Assembly: GCA_037131735.1 (NCBI GenBank) | Contig: JBAXQM010000015.1 | Location: 1 to 56,420, forward strand | Origin: CAIUPE01 sp037131735 | Lineage (GTDB): Bacteria; Pseudomonadota; Alphaproteobacteria; Rhizobiales; Beijerinckiaceae | Direction of reading: 5' to 3' | Length of the DNA: 56,420 nt | Shown here: positions 16,890 to 24,420 of the stretch, piece after piece | Layout: each line of letters begins with the position of its first letter | Position numbering within the stretch: position 1 is the first letter of the stretch | The notes under the pieces: generated by a model | Database searches by the model: none | What the model was told of the DNA's origin: nothing | The model's input: only the letters and a program-made list of their open reading frames with translations | Program-made: the position numbers and the translations under genes

Positions 16890-17528
16890 ATGGCAGCGCT
16901 TACACACTTCGAAAAAGCCTTCGCCCAATGCCCGCTGATTGCAATTTTACGCGGTCTTCATCCCGATGAGTCTTTAGCGATTGGTGAAGCCTTGGTTGAG
17001 GCGGGTATCACGATTCTCGAAGTGCCGTTGAATTCGCCTGATCCCTTCAAGAGTATTTCACGTCTTGCGAAAGCGCTTCAAGGCCGCGCGGTTGTGGGCG
17101 CCGGCACTGTTTATCGTCGAACAGAGGTCGATCAAGTGATGGATGCGGGGGGGACTCTAATCGTTTCTCCCAATGCTAATCCTGATGTGATTTCGCACGC
17201 GGTTTCTGAACATCTTGTATCGGCACCCGGCGTGTTCACACCCACGGAAGCCATGACTGCGCTTGATGCGGGCGCGCATGCGCTCAAACTTTTTCCCGGT
17301 GAATTGATGTCGCCACAAGGCGTGAAAGCGCTTTCCGCCGTTCTGCCTAAATCCACACGCATGGTGCTTGTCGGCGGTGTCAATGACACAAGCTTCGCCT
17401 CTTATGCTGCAACGCCGCTTGCGGGTTTCGGTTTGGGCTCATCGCTCTTCTCACCCGGTGTTGATGCCGTGGAAATTAAAAGACGCGCGACACAGTTTAT
17501 TGCCGCCTATCGAAAGGCAAAATCATGA
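16890..17528 (+). CDS. dgoA: 2-dehydro-3-deoxy-6-phosphogalactonate aldolase
   Basis: Class I aldolase splitting 2-keto-3-deoxy-6-phosphogalactonate to pyruvate and glyceraldehyde 3-phosphate. A 212-aa KDPG/KDPGal aldolase barrel: LIAILRGLHPDES (about residues 10-22), catalytic Glu in ILEVPLNSP (about 42), GAGTVYRRTEVDQ (about 71), SPNANPDVI, and the Schiff-base lysine in HALKLFPGE (about 130). The LNSP and SPNAN motifs favour the galactonate (DgoA) over the gluconate (Eda) branch. The stop overlaps the ribokinase start (ATGA). Confidence 0.92.
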   Translation: MAALTHFEKAFAQCPLIAILRGLHPDESLAIGEALVEAGITILEVPLNSPDPFKSISRLAKALQGRAVVGAGTVYRRTEVDQVMDAGGTLIVSPNANPDVISHAVSEHLVSAPGVFTPTEAMTALDAGAHALKLFPGELMSPQGVKALSAVLPKSTRMVLVGGVNDTSFASYAATPLAGFGLGSSLFSPGVDAVEIKRRATQFIAAYRKAKS

Positions 17529-18433
17529 TCATCGTATTCGGATCGATCAATGTTGATTTTGTCACGCGCGTGAACGCGATTCCGAAACCGGGCGAGACTG
17601 TGCTCGGCCCCAATTACGATGTTATCCCCGGCGGCAAGGGTGCCAATCAAGCGCTCGCGGCACGACGCGCGGGCGCATCGGTTGCCTTAGTCGGCGCGGT
17701 GGGTCGCGATCCGTTCGCCGAAATCGGTTTAGCGCTTTTGCGTAATGATGGTGTTGATCTTTCAGCAACCGAATCTGTTGATGCGCCGACGGGTGCCGCT
17801 TTCATTACCGTTGATGCGCAAGGTGAGAACGCCATCACGGTCGCTTCCGGTGCCAATGCGGAAGCGCGTGCAACGTCGCTCGCAAAAGTCTCCATTGGCC
17901 AAAAAGATGTGCTCCTAATGCAGCGCGAAGTGCCGGAGCAAGAACAAATCGCGGCGGCGCGTTTTGCAAAAGACAAAGGCGCGCGCGTTATTCTCAATGT
18001 TGCACCCGCAGGTGCAATAGCTGATGAGCTTGCGGCACTGGTCGATGTGTTGATCATGAATGAACATGAAGCCGCAGCTGTTGCCAAAGGCATGGGACTC
18101 AAAGGCGATGCGCCGGAAGATCACGCGCGCATGATTGCGGAGACCCGCAAGCTCACAACAATTGTAACACTCGGCGCGGAAGGTGCTGTGGGCTGGACCG
18201 ATGGTGTGCGCCGGCATATTTCCGCCTTTCCCGTGACGGTTGTTGATACAACGGCAGCGGGGGATGCGTTTTGTGGCGCCTTTGCCGCAGCGCTTGATCG
18301 CGGCTTTGGTTTTACAACCGCCTTAGCGCGCGGTGTTGCCGCCGGAAGTCTCACTTGCACCAAAGCGGGCGCGCAACCAAGTCTGCCCTCATCCATTGAC
18401 ATTGAAACCAAACTCAAAGACTGGAACGCCTAA
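17525..18433 (+). CDS. rbsK: ribokinase-like PfkB sugar kinase
   Basis: A 302-aa PfkB-family kinase closely resembling ribokinase: FGSINVDFVTRV (residues about 4-15), GGKGANQALAARRAG (about 38-52), and the anion-hole/catalytic-Asp signature TTAAGDAFCGAF (about 240-251). Ribokinase phosphorylates ribose at O5. Because it is translationally coupled to dgoA, it may instead act on a sugar handled by this operon; that cannot be decided here. No ribose transporter or RbsD is adjacent. Confidence 0.85.
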   Translation: MIIVFGSINVDFVTRVNAIPKPGETVLGPNYDVIPGGKGANQALAARRAGASVALVGAVGRDPFAEIGLALLRNDGVDLSATESVDAPTGAAFITVDAQGENAITVASGANAEARATSLAKVSIGQKDVLLMQREVPEQEQIAAARFAKDKGARVILNVAPAGAIADELAALVDVLIMNEHEAAAVAKGMGLKGDAPEDHARMIAETRKLTTIVTLGAEGAVGWTDGVRRHISAFPVTVVDTTAAGDAFCGAFAAALDRGFGFTTALARGVAAGSLTCTKAGAQPSLPSSIDIETKLKDWNA

Positions 18434-18454
18434 TGCGTTTCATCTCATTATCGA

Positions 18455-19966
18455 ATGAGCTTCCCCATGTTTCCTAAACCCGTCGCTGCCCTAACCCCTA
18501 ATACCTATGCTTATGAGACGACACCGCTCGTAAAGCCTACCGGTTTTCGCGAATATGACGCGCGTTGGCTCTTTGAAAAAGAATTGAACTTGATGGGCGT
18601 GCAAGCGCTCGGTTTGGGTCTTGGTACGTTGATCCGCGAAATGGGCGTGACGCCAGAAATCGTCACGGGTCATGATTACCGCTCCTATTCAGCCTCAATC
18701 AAATTAGCGCTGATCAACGGGTTGATGGCGTCGGGCTGCATCGTGCATGACATTGGTCTTGCAATGTCGCCCATGGCATATTTCGCACAATTTGAATTGG
18801 ATGTGCCCTGTGTGGCGATGGTGACCGCCTCGCATAATGACAATGGCTGGACGGGTGTAAAAATGGGCGCGCAGCGTCCTGTCACTTTTGGTCCCAATGA
18901 AATGTCGCACCTCAAAGAGATTGTGTTGAACGGTCTTGGCAAAGCGCATGCGGGCGGTGCCTATCATTTTGTCGATCAATTTGCCGAACGCTATATTAAA
19001 GACCTCACCACGCGCGCGCGCTATAAGCGCAAGATGAAAGTGATTGCGGCGTGCGGCAATGGCACCGCAGGCGCTTTTGCGCCAGGCATTTTGGAAAAAC
19101 TGGGCGTTGACGTTATCCCGCTTGATGCCACGCTCGATTATAATTTCCCGCGTTACAATCCAAACCCTGAAGATATGGAAATGCTGCATGCGATGGCGCA
19201 TGCCGTGACCGAGCACAAAGCCGATGTTGCTTTGGGCTTTGACGGTGATGGTGATCGCTGTGGTGTTGTCGATAATGAAGGCAATGAGATTTTCGCCGAT
19301 AAAATCGGCGTGATGCTCGCGCGCGATCTGTCCTCATTGCACAAGAATGCGCAATTCGTGGTCGATGTGAAATCGACGGGTCTGTTTATGACGGACCCCG
19401 TTTTGCAATCACAAGGTGCAAAGACGGATTATTGGAAGACCGGCCATTCCTATATCAAACGTCGCGTTGCCGATTTGAAAGCGCTCGCAGGTTTTGAAAA
19501 ATCAGGTCACTTCTTTTTCAACACGCCGGTCGGACGCGGCTATGATGACGGACTTGTGACCGCGATTGCGGTGCTCGATATGCTCGATCGCAATCCCGAT
19601 AAAAGTATGGCGGATCTTTATCGCGCTTTGCCCAAAACGTGGGGCACGCCGACCATGTCACCGCATTGCGCGGATGAAGTGAAATATGGCGTCGTTGAAC
19701 GTGTCACCGCCGATATTCAGGCTCTCGCAAATTCCAAGGCGTCATTCGCTGAACAAAAAATTCGCGATGTCGTCACCGTCAATGGTGTACGCGTGACATG
19801 CGAAGATGGCACTTGGGGTTTGGTGCGCGCGTCCTCCAACAAGCCCGAACTCGTTGTCGTATGCGAAAGCCCTGTTTCGGAAGCGCGTATGCGTACAATG
19901 TTTGCTGCCATCGATGCGCTCATCCGCAAGAGCCCCGATGTCGGTGCGTATAATCAAACGATCTGA
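18455..19966 (+). CDS. phosphomannomutase/phosphoglucomutase (alpha-D-phosphohexomutase)
   Basis: A 503-aa phosphohexomutase interconverting hexose 1- and 6-phosphates for nucleotide-sugar, LPS and polysaccharide synthesis. Four-domain layout: catalytic phosphoserine loop TASHNDNGW (about residue 126), Mg-binding DGDGDRCGVVD (about 262), sugar-specificity loop EKSGHFFFN (about 349) and the C-terminal phosphate-binding RASSNKPEL (about 454). It ends the sugar operon, 21 nt after the kinase gene, which may couple hexose 1-phosphate supply to that pathway. The AlgC/ManB distinction cannot be made from sequence alone. Confidence 0.9.
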   Translation: MSFPMFPKPVAALTPNTYAYETTPLVKPTGFREYDARWLFEKELNLMGVQALGLGLGTLIREMGVTPEIVTGHDYRSYSASIKLALINGLMASGCIVHDIGLAMSPMAYFAQFELDVPCVAMVTASHNDNGWTGVKMGAQRPVTFGPNEMSHLKEIVLNGLGKAHAGGAYHFVDQFAERYIKDLTTRARYKRKMKVIAACGNGTAGAFAPGILEKLGVDVIPLDATLDYNFPRYNPNPEDMEMLHAMAHAVTEHKADVALGFDGDGDRCGVVDNEGNEIFADKIGVMLARDLSSLHKNAQFVVDVKSTGLFMTDPVLQSQGAKTDYWKTGHSYIKRRVADLKALAGFEKSGHFFFNTPVGRGYDDGLVTAIAVLDMLDRNPDKSMADLYRALPKTWGTPTMSPHCADEVKYGVVERVTADIQALANSKASFAEQKIRDVVTVNGVRVTCEDGTWGLVRASSNKPELVVVCESPVSEARMRTMFAAIDALIRKSPDVGAYNQTI

Positions 19967-19991
19967 TTAGATTTTTGAATGGCGCGCTGCC

Positions 19992-20489
19992 CTAAGGCCG
20001 CAATTCTTCGGCCGTGAGGCGGAAGGCTTTACCAAAGCCGCCATTGAGGGAAGCGCCCAAGGGCTTCAAACGGATAAAAACAAAATCCGGGAAGTCGGCA
20101 TAGAGCTGCGCTTTCGGATGCCGCGCGAGATAGAGTGTCTTCAAGAGGATGATATCGTCACAGTCCTTCGGTACCGGCTCCGCGTGGCATTGCACCGTCA
20201 TGCGCGCATGCGCCAGCGGATCGCCCTTGCCCGGTTCGCCCACCAATAAGGCCGCGCGCGGATTGACCAAGAGATGCTGCGTATGCGCGGAGAGGCGCGA
20301 GACAAATAAAAAGGGCTGACCCGCACGATCCAATGCGAAACTGACGAGACTCGCGAAAGGGTGCCCTTCCGCATCCAGCGTGGCGAGCGAGGCAAACCGC
20401 GTGTCCTTCAACAAATGATGCGCCGTGCGAAGCGCCTCTTCATTAGCGTTGCGGACGGGATCAAAAGGTTTTTCGGGCGCGTTGACCAT
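19992..20489 (-). CDS. HugZ-like pyridoxamine 5'-phosphate oxidase-fold protein
   Basis: A 165-aa split-barrel FMN-binding-fold protein of the HugZ/PNPOx-like group, whose characterised members bind heme or flavin. Visible motifs: RTAHHLLKDTRFASLATLD at about residues 20-38, YPASLVSF-like HPFASLVSFALD, and FVSRLSAHTQHLLVNPRAALLV (about 61-82). It lacks the long C-terminal DUF2470 domain of full HugZ proteins. ATG 20489 is taken rather than the in-frame TTG at 20501. It is convergent with the phosphohexomutase gene and divergent from chvI. Confidence 0.78.
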   Translation of the reverse strand: MVNAPEKPFDPVRNANEEALRTAHHLLKDTRFASLATLDAEGHPFASLVSFALDRAGQPFLFVSRLSAHTQHLLVNPRAALLVGEPGKGDPLAHARMTVQCHAEPVPKDCDDIILLKTLYLARHPKAQLYADFPDFVFIRLKPLGASLNGGFGKAFRLTAEELRP

Positions 20490-20540
20490 GGGCTGACACA
20501 AACGGGCCGAAGGCGCTTCGTCAAGGCATTAGACCACCAA

Positions 20541-20571
20541 AGCGAGGCCTCTGCCACAATTTGGCCTCGCT
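20541..20571. promoter_or_regulatory. inverted repeat in the hugZ-like/chvI divergent promoter region
   Basis: AGCGAGGCC (20541-20549) and GGCCTCGCT (20563-20571) form a perfect 9-bp inverted repeat with a 13-nt spacer, 49 nt before chvI. It could be an operator or an mRNA stem; no known factor is assigned. Confidence 0.4.
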
Positions 20572-20619
20572 ATGTTCTAGGATCAGGGTTAAATATGAAC
20601 CTCTTTCTTGGAGCCCCCT

Positions 20620-21315
20620 ATGCCCACAATCGCCCTTGTCGATGACGACCGCAATATTCTGACCTCCGTTTCGATCGCGCTCGAAGCCGAAGGCTATCGC
20701 GTCCAAACCTATACAGACGGGGCCGCGGCGCTTGAGGGGTTGAAGCAGACGCCGCCCGATCTTGCGATTTTCGACATTAAGATGCCGCGCATGGACGGTA
20801 TGGAGCTGCTGCGCCGCTTGCGGCAGAAGTCTGATCTTCCAGTGATCTTCCTCACCTCAAAGGATGAAGAGATCGACGAATTATTCGGCCTCAAAATGGG
20901 CGCCGATGATTTTATTCGCAAACCGTTCTCGCAGCGTCTGTTGGTTGAGCGCGTGAAGGCCATCCTTCGCCGCGTCAACGCCAAAGATATTCCGCAAACC
21001 AAAGAGAGCGAAGCCAAGATTCTCGAGCGGGGCTCTCTCCGCATGGATACCGAGCGTCATGCCTGCACCTGGAAAGGGTTGCCGGTCATTCTGACGGTCA
21101 CCGAATTTTTGATCCTGCAAGCGCTTGCATTGCGTCCCGGTGTTGTTAAGAGCCGCAATGCGCTGATGGACGCCGCCTATGATGATCAGGTCTATGTCGA
21201 TGATCGCACCATCGACAGCCACATCAAAAGACTGCGCAAGAAGTTCAAGGCTGTTGATGATGATTTCGATATGATCGAAACACTCTATGGCGTCGGGTAC
21301 AAATTTGCCGAATGA
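20620..21315 (+). CDS. chvI: response regulator ChvI
   Basis: An OmpR-family regulator (231 aa) that, with ChvG, controls envelope, acid and host-associated genes in Hyphomicrobiales. Receiver domain: DDDR near residue 9, phospho-Asp in AIFDIKMPRMDG (about 52), TSK and KPF. The C-terminal winged helix spans about 135-230 (TVTEFLILQAL, DDRTIDSHIKRLRKKF, GVGYKF). ATG 20620 has GGAG 7-8 nt upstream; a TTG 12 bases earlier is discarded. The TGA overlaps the chvG start. Confidence 0.93.
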   Translation: MPTIALVDDDRNILTSVSIALEAEGYRVQTYTDGAAALEGLKQTPPDLAIFDIKMPRMDGMELLRRLRQKSDLPVIFLTSKDEEIDELFGLKMGADDFIRKPFSQRLLVERVKAILRRVNAKDIPQTKESEAKILERGSLRMDTERHACTWKGLPVILTVTEFLILQALALRPGVVKSRNALMDAAYDDQVYVDDRTIDSHIKRLRKKFKAVDDDFDMIETLYGVGYKFAE

Positions 21316-23060
21316 GTGCATCGAACAACGAGACCGAGGCAAAAAATAAATCTGCCCGCCGCGAATCCGTCTTTCGCGTGCGGCGATTCTTTCGCCTGAT
21401 TGCACTGCGTGCGTCATCGAGTCTTGTTCGCCGCATCGTTGTTTTGAATCTCGCGGGTCTCGTCGCGCTCCTTGCCGGCTTTCTTTATATCAACCAGTTC
21501 CGTCAAGGGCTCATTGAAGCGCGCGTCGAAAGTCTTTTGACTCAGGGCGAGATCATGGCCTCTGCGGTTGCAGCCTCCGCCACGATCGAGATTGATTCGA
21601 TCACCATAGATCCGGAAAAGCTCCTGCTCTTGCAGGCCGGTGAAAGTGCGATTGCCGGAGACGACTCCACGGAATTTTCAATTAATCCCGAAAATGTTGC
21701 GCCGCTTCTGCGTCGCCTCGTAACACCGACGCGGACACGTGCGCGCATCTATGATCAAGATGGCGAGCTCTTGATTGATACCGCCGCGATGTATTCGCGG
21801 GGTGATATTTTGCGATTTGATTTGCCCCCGCCAGAGCCCGAAGGCCGCACATTAATTACCCGTACATGGGATTTAATGACGCATAAACTTGGCAACCGCG
21901 TTAAAGAGAATAAAGAAGATCTCAATCCGGCTCATGGCCGCACGATTACAGAAGTGGCGAGTGCCTTCAATGGCGCACCGGCAAGCGTCGTGCGTGTCAA
22001 TGGACTTGGCGAAACGATTGTATCCGTAGCAGTCCCCATCCAACGGTCACGTGTTGTTCGCGGGGTTTTACTTCTTTCAACACTTGGCGGTGATATTGAC
22101 GGGATTATAAGATCAGAACGCTTTTCTATTTTGCGCGTCTTTGCTGTTGCTGCCGCTTCTATGTTGATTGTGTCGGCGTTTTTTGCAGGAACGATTGTTG
22201 GCCCTATCCGCCGTTTGTCATCAGCTGCTGAACGTGTCCGACGCGGGTTGCGGACACGTGAAGAAATTCCTGACCTAACGAGTCGTAGCGACGAAATCGG
22301 CCATCTCTCCGGATCGTTACGCGATATGACTCGAGCGCTTTATGATCGCATCGAAGCAATTGAGAGTTTCGCGGCTGACGTTGCGCATGAATTGAAAAAT
22401 CCCCTCACGTCTTTGCGTAGTGCCGTTGAAACATGGCCGCTCGCTAAAAGCGATGACAGTCGCATGCGTTTGCTTGACGTAATAAAACATGATGTGCAGC
22501 GACTTGATCGTCTCATCAGTGATATTTCAAACGCGTCGCGTCTTGATGCAGAACTTGCGCGGGTTGAAGCTGAACCCGTGAATATCTTACGTCTTGCAGA
22601 AACTGTCGTCGATGTTGCCAACTCAATCCGCTCAGGCGAGCATGTCACAACGCAACTGCTTCGTGGCAAAGGACTTCTTACCGAACAGGATGCAATCATT
22701 ATCGGTCATGATTCGCGCCTCGGTCAGGTGCTTAACAATTTAATCGATAACGCAAAATCCTTCTCTGAATCGGGCGGTGAAATTCGCGTGACGGTGACAC
22801 GCGAGCCCGAGGCCGTTGTGATCACTGTTGATGATGATGGTCCCGGTATTCCCGCTCATGCATTTGAAAAAATCTTTGACCGTTTTTACACTGACCGACC
22901 TGATCGTGGCTTTGGCGAAAATTCGGGTCTAGGTCTTTCAATCTCGCGTCAAATCATTGAAGCGCATCGCGGTCGAATTTGGGCTGAGAATCGCATGAAT
23001 GCCGAAGGCACCATCGAGGGTGCGCGATTTACTGTCAGATTGCCGGCCCTCTCCTCATGA
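21312..23060 (+). CDS. chvG: sensor histidine kinase ChvG
   Basis: A 582-aa inner-membrane sensor partner of ChvI. The order is a basic cytoplasmic N-tail, TM1 (about residues 40-60), a large periplasmic sensor region (about 62-270), TM2 (about 273-295, VFAVAAASMLIVSAFFAGTI), HAMP (about 296-350), HisKA with ADVAHELKNPLTSL (His about 358) and an HATPase with NNLIDNAKSF, DDDGPGIP and NSGLGLSISRQII. In relatives the periplasmic part binds the repressor ExoR, which is not in this window. The gene is coupled to chvI and hprK by ATGA overlaps. Confidence 0.93.
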   Translation: MSASNNETEAKNKSARRESVFRVRRFFRLIALRASSSLVRRIVVLNLAGLVALLAGFLYINQFRQGLIEARVESLLTQGEIMASAVAASATIEIDSITIDPEKLLLLQAGESAIAGDDSTEFSINPENVAPLLRRLVTPTRTRARIYDQDGELLIDTAAMYSRGDILRFDLPPPEPEGRTLITRTWDLMTHKLGNRVKENKEDLNPAHGRTITEVASAFNGAPASVVRVNGLGETIVSVAVPIQRSRVVRGVLLLSTLGGDIDGIIRSERFSILRVFAVAAASMLIVSAFFAGTIVGPIRRLSSAAERVRRGLRTREEIPDLTSRSDEIGHLSGSLRDMTRALYDRIEAIESFAADVAHELKNPLTSLRSAVETWPLAKSDDSRMRLLDVIKHDVQRLDRLISDISNASRLDAELARVEAEPVNILRLAETVVDVANSIRSGEHVTTQLLRGKGLLTEQDAIIIGHDSRLGQVLNNLIDNAKSFSESGGEIRVTVTREPEAVVITVDDDGPGIPAHAFEKIFDRFYTDRPDRGFGENSGLGLSISRQIIEAHRGRIWAENRMNAEGTIEGARFTVRLPALSS

Positions 23061-23512
23061 AGCCCGATCAAGATGAATGGATTCATGCCACATGCGTTGT
23101 TGTTGAGGGCGCGGGTGTTCTGATCCGAGGACCATCGGGCAGCGGAAAATCAACTTTAGCGCGTCGTTTAATCGAACTCGGTCAAGCTCGGGGTTTGGAA
23201 GCGGCTCTGGTGGGCGATGATCGCATACACCTCATGCGCTATGGCACCCAGATTCTCGCTGAAGGTCATCCCACGATCCGGGGACAGATCGAAATTCGGG
23301 GCCTTGGCATCGGCCAAACAAATGTCGAAGATCGGGCCGCAATCCGTCTTCTCGCGGATTGCGTATCCGTGCTAGAAGCTCGGCTTCCCGAGTCTGAGGA
23401 TGGCATCGGGGACGTGTTGGGTTTAACCCTTCGGCGGGTCGCGGTAACAACAGAGAGCGCGGACAATGTTCTGGTCGCGCTTGGTTTCGGACCCGTCAGA
23501 GTGAGCGAGTGA
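23057..23512 (+). CDS. hprK: HPr kinase/phosphorylase, short alphaproteobacterial form
   Basis: Phosphorylates HPr on a serine and can reverse this, tuning the regulatory PTS. At 151 aa it is only the C-terminal catalytic domain of the roughly 310-aa Firmicutes enzyme: P-loop RGPSGSGKST (about residues 24-33) and the HprK signature EIRGLGIG (about 78-85). It is translationally coupled to chvG, which ties envelope sensing to PTS control. The target serine is present in the HPr encoded at 24023. Confidence 0.9.
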   Translation: MKPDQDEWIHATCVVVEGAGVLIRGPSGSGKSTLARRLIELGQARGLEAALVGDDRIHLMRYGTQILAEGHPTIRGQIEIRGLGIGQTNVEDRAAIRLLADCVSVLEARLPESEDGIGDVLGLTLRRVAVTTESADNVLVALGFGPVRVSE

Positions 23513-23603
23513 GCGACTAGGTGCTAAAGACGAAGCTCTCCCTGATAGATGTGAACGCCGGCCCCTTTATGGTGCCGCACTGTCTCATGGGGAAATGCCC
23601 CCG

Positions 23604-24005
23604 ATGATCGGCATGGTGCTTGTGACTCATGGGCGGCTCGCGGTCGAATTTCTCGCAGCGCTCGAGCATGTTGTTGGTCGCCAAAAACAGATCCAAACCA
23701 TCACGATTGGCCCAGAGGACGATATGGATATGCGTCGGGGCGAAATCATTGCCGCGGTTCAAGAAGTGGATAGTGGCGACGGTGTCGTCGTTTTGACCGA
23801 CATGTTCGGCGGCACGCCGTCAAATCTCGCGATTTCAGTTATGGGCACCTGCCGGACCGAAGTTGTTGCCGGAATCAATCTTCCGATGCTCATCAAGCTC
23901 GCCAGCGTGCGCGGCGACTGCGATTTAAGCCAAGCTGTGGGCCAAGCCCAAGACGCCGGTCGGAAATATATCAACGTCGCAAGTCAGGTTCTGGCGGGCA
24001 AATAG
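23604..24005 (+). CDS. PTS EIIA component, mannose family
   Basis: A 133-aa EIIA-Man-type domain; the phosphorylated histidine lies in VTHG (about residue 9), with DMFGGTPSNLA (about 68-78) typical of the family. No IIB/IIC/IID permease gene follows, so the protein is probably a regulatory phosphoacceptor, as proposed for the alphaproteobacterial EIIA (ManX/PtsM). ATG 23604 (MIGMVLVTHG) is preferred: GGGGAA is 9 nt upstream, whereas the ATG at 23595 is too close to it. ptsH follows after 17 nt. Confidence 0.9.
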   Translation: MIGMVLVTHGRLAVEFLAALEHVVGRQKQIQTITIGPEDDMDMRRGEIIAAVQEVDSGDGVVVLTDMFGGTPSNLAISVMGTCRTEVVAGINLPMLIKLASVRGDCDLSQAVGQAQDAGRKYINVASQVLAGK

Positions 24006-24022
24006 AACATCCAGAGGCTGTT

Positions 24023-24304
24023 ATGAGTGAAGAGTGGATCCGGCGCGACGTCGAGATCGTCAATAAAAAGGGCCTTCATGCCCGCGCGACCGCCAAATTC
24101 GTCCAATGCGCAGATAGTTTTAAGGCGGATATCACGGTCACCCGCTCGGGTGAGACCGTCGGCGGCACCTCAATCATGGGCATTCTGACACTCGGGGCCG
24201 GAATTGGTTCGACGATCACCCTCGCCGCGCGGGGCGAAGAAGCGGACGCCGCCATCGCCGCCCTGACTGCTCTGGTCGCCGACCGCTTCGGCGAGGACGA
24301 GTAA
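24023..24304 (+). CDS. ptsH: phosphocarrier protein HPr
   Basis: A 93-aa HPr carrying phosphate from EI to EIIA proteins. The active-site histidine is in NKKGLHARAT (about residue 18) and the regulatory serine in GGTSIMG (about 49), the site for the HprK two genes upstream. The length fits the NPr/HPr family. It ends the chvI-chvG-hprK-EIIA-ptsH cluster conserved in Hyphomicrobiales. EI is encoded elsewhere. Confidence 0.94.
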   Translation: MSEEWIRRDVEIVNKKGLHARATAKFVQCADSFKADITVTRSGETVGGTSIMGILTLGAGIGSTITLAARGEEADAAIAALTALVADRFGEDE

Positions 24305-24317
24305 TCCTTTCTTGGAT

Positions 24318-24339
24318 GATATAAAGTTTTCTTTATATC
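24318..24339. promoter_or_regulatory. perfect 9-bp palindrome upstream of ahcY
   Basis: GATATAAAG (24318-24326), TTTT, CTTTATATC (24331-24339), 82 nt before the ahcY start. Both its shape and its place suggest an operator for an ArsR-type repressor such as SahR, which controls S-adenosylhomocysteine recycling in Proteobacteria. It could alternatively be a weak terminator for the HPr operon, but no T-run follows the right arm. Confidence 0.45.
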
Positions 24340-24420
24340 GAGATTGCTTTGACAGGGGCGCGCTGATATAGCGGCGCTCAACGCATCACCCTTTCCCTCC
24401 ACACTGCTGTTAGGAACACC

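Noticed and set aside
24349..24372. TTGACA followed by GATATAG as an ahcY promoter
   Set aside because: The spacing between the elements is only 10-12 nt, too short for a sigma-70 promoter, and at 16-18 nt the sequence is GC-rich.
24305..24420. SAH or SAM riboswitch upstream of ahcY
   Set aside because: The 116-nt gap shows only one AT-rich palindrome and no recognisable multi-stem riboswitch core.
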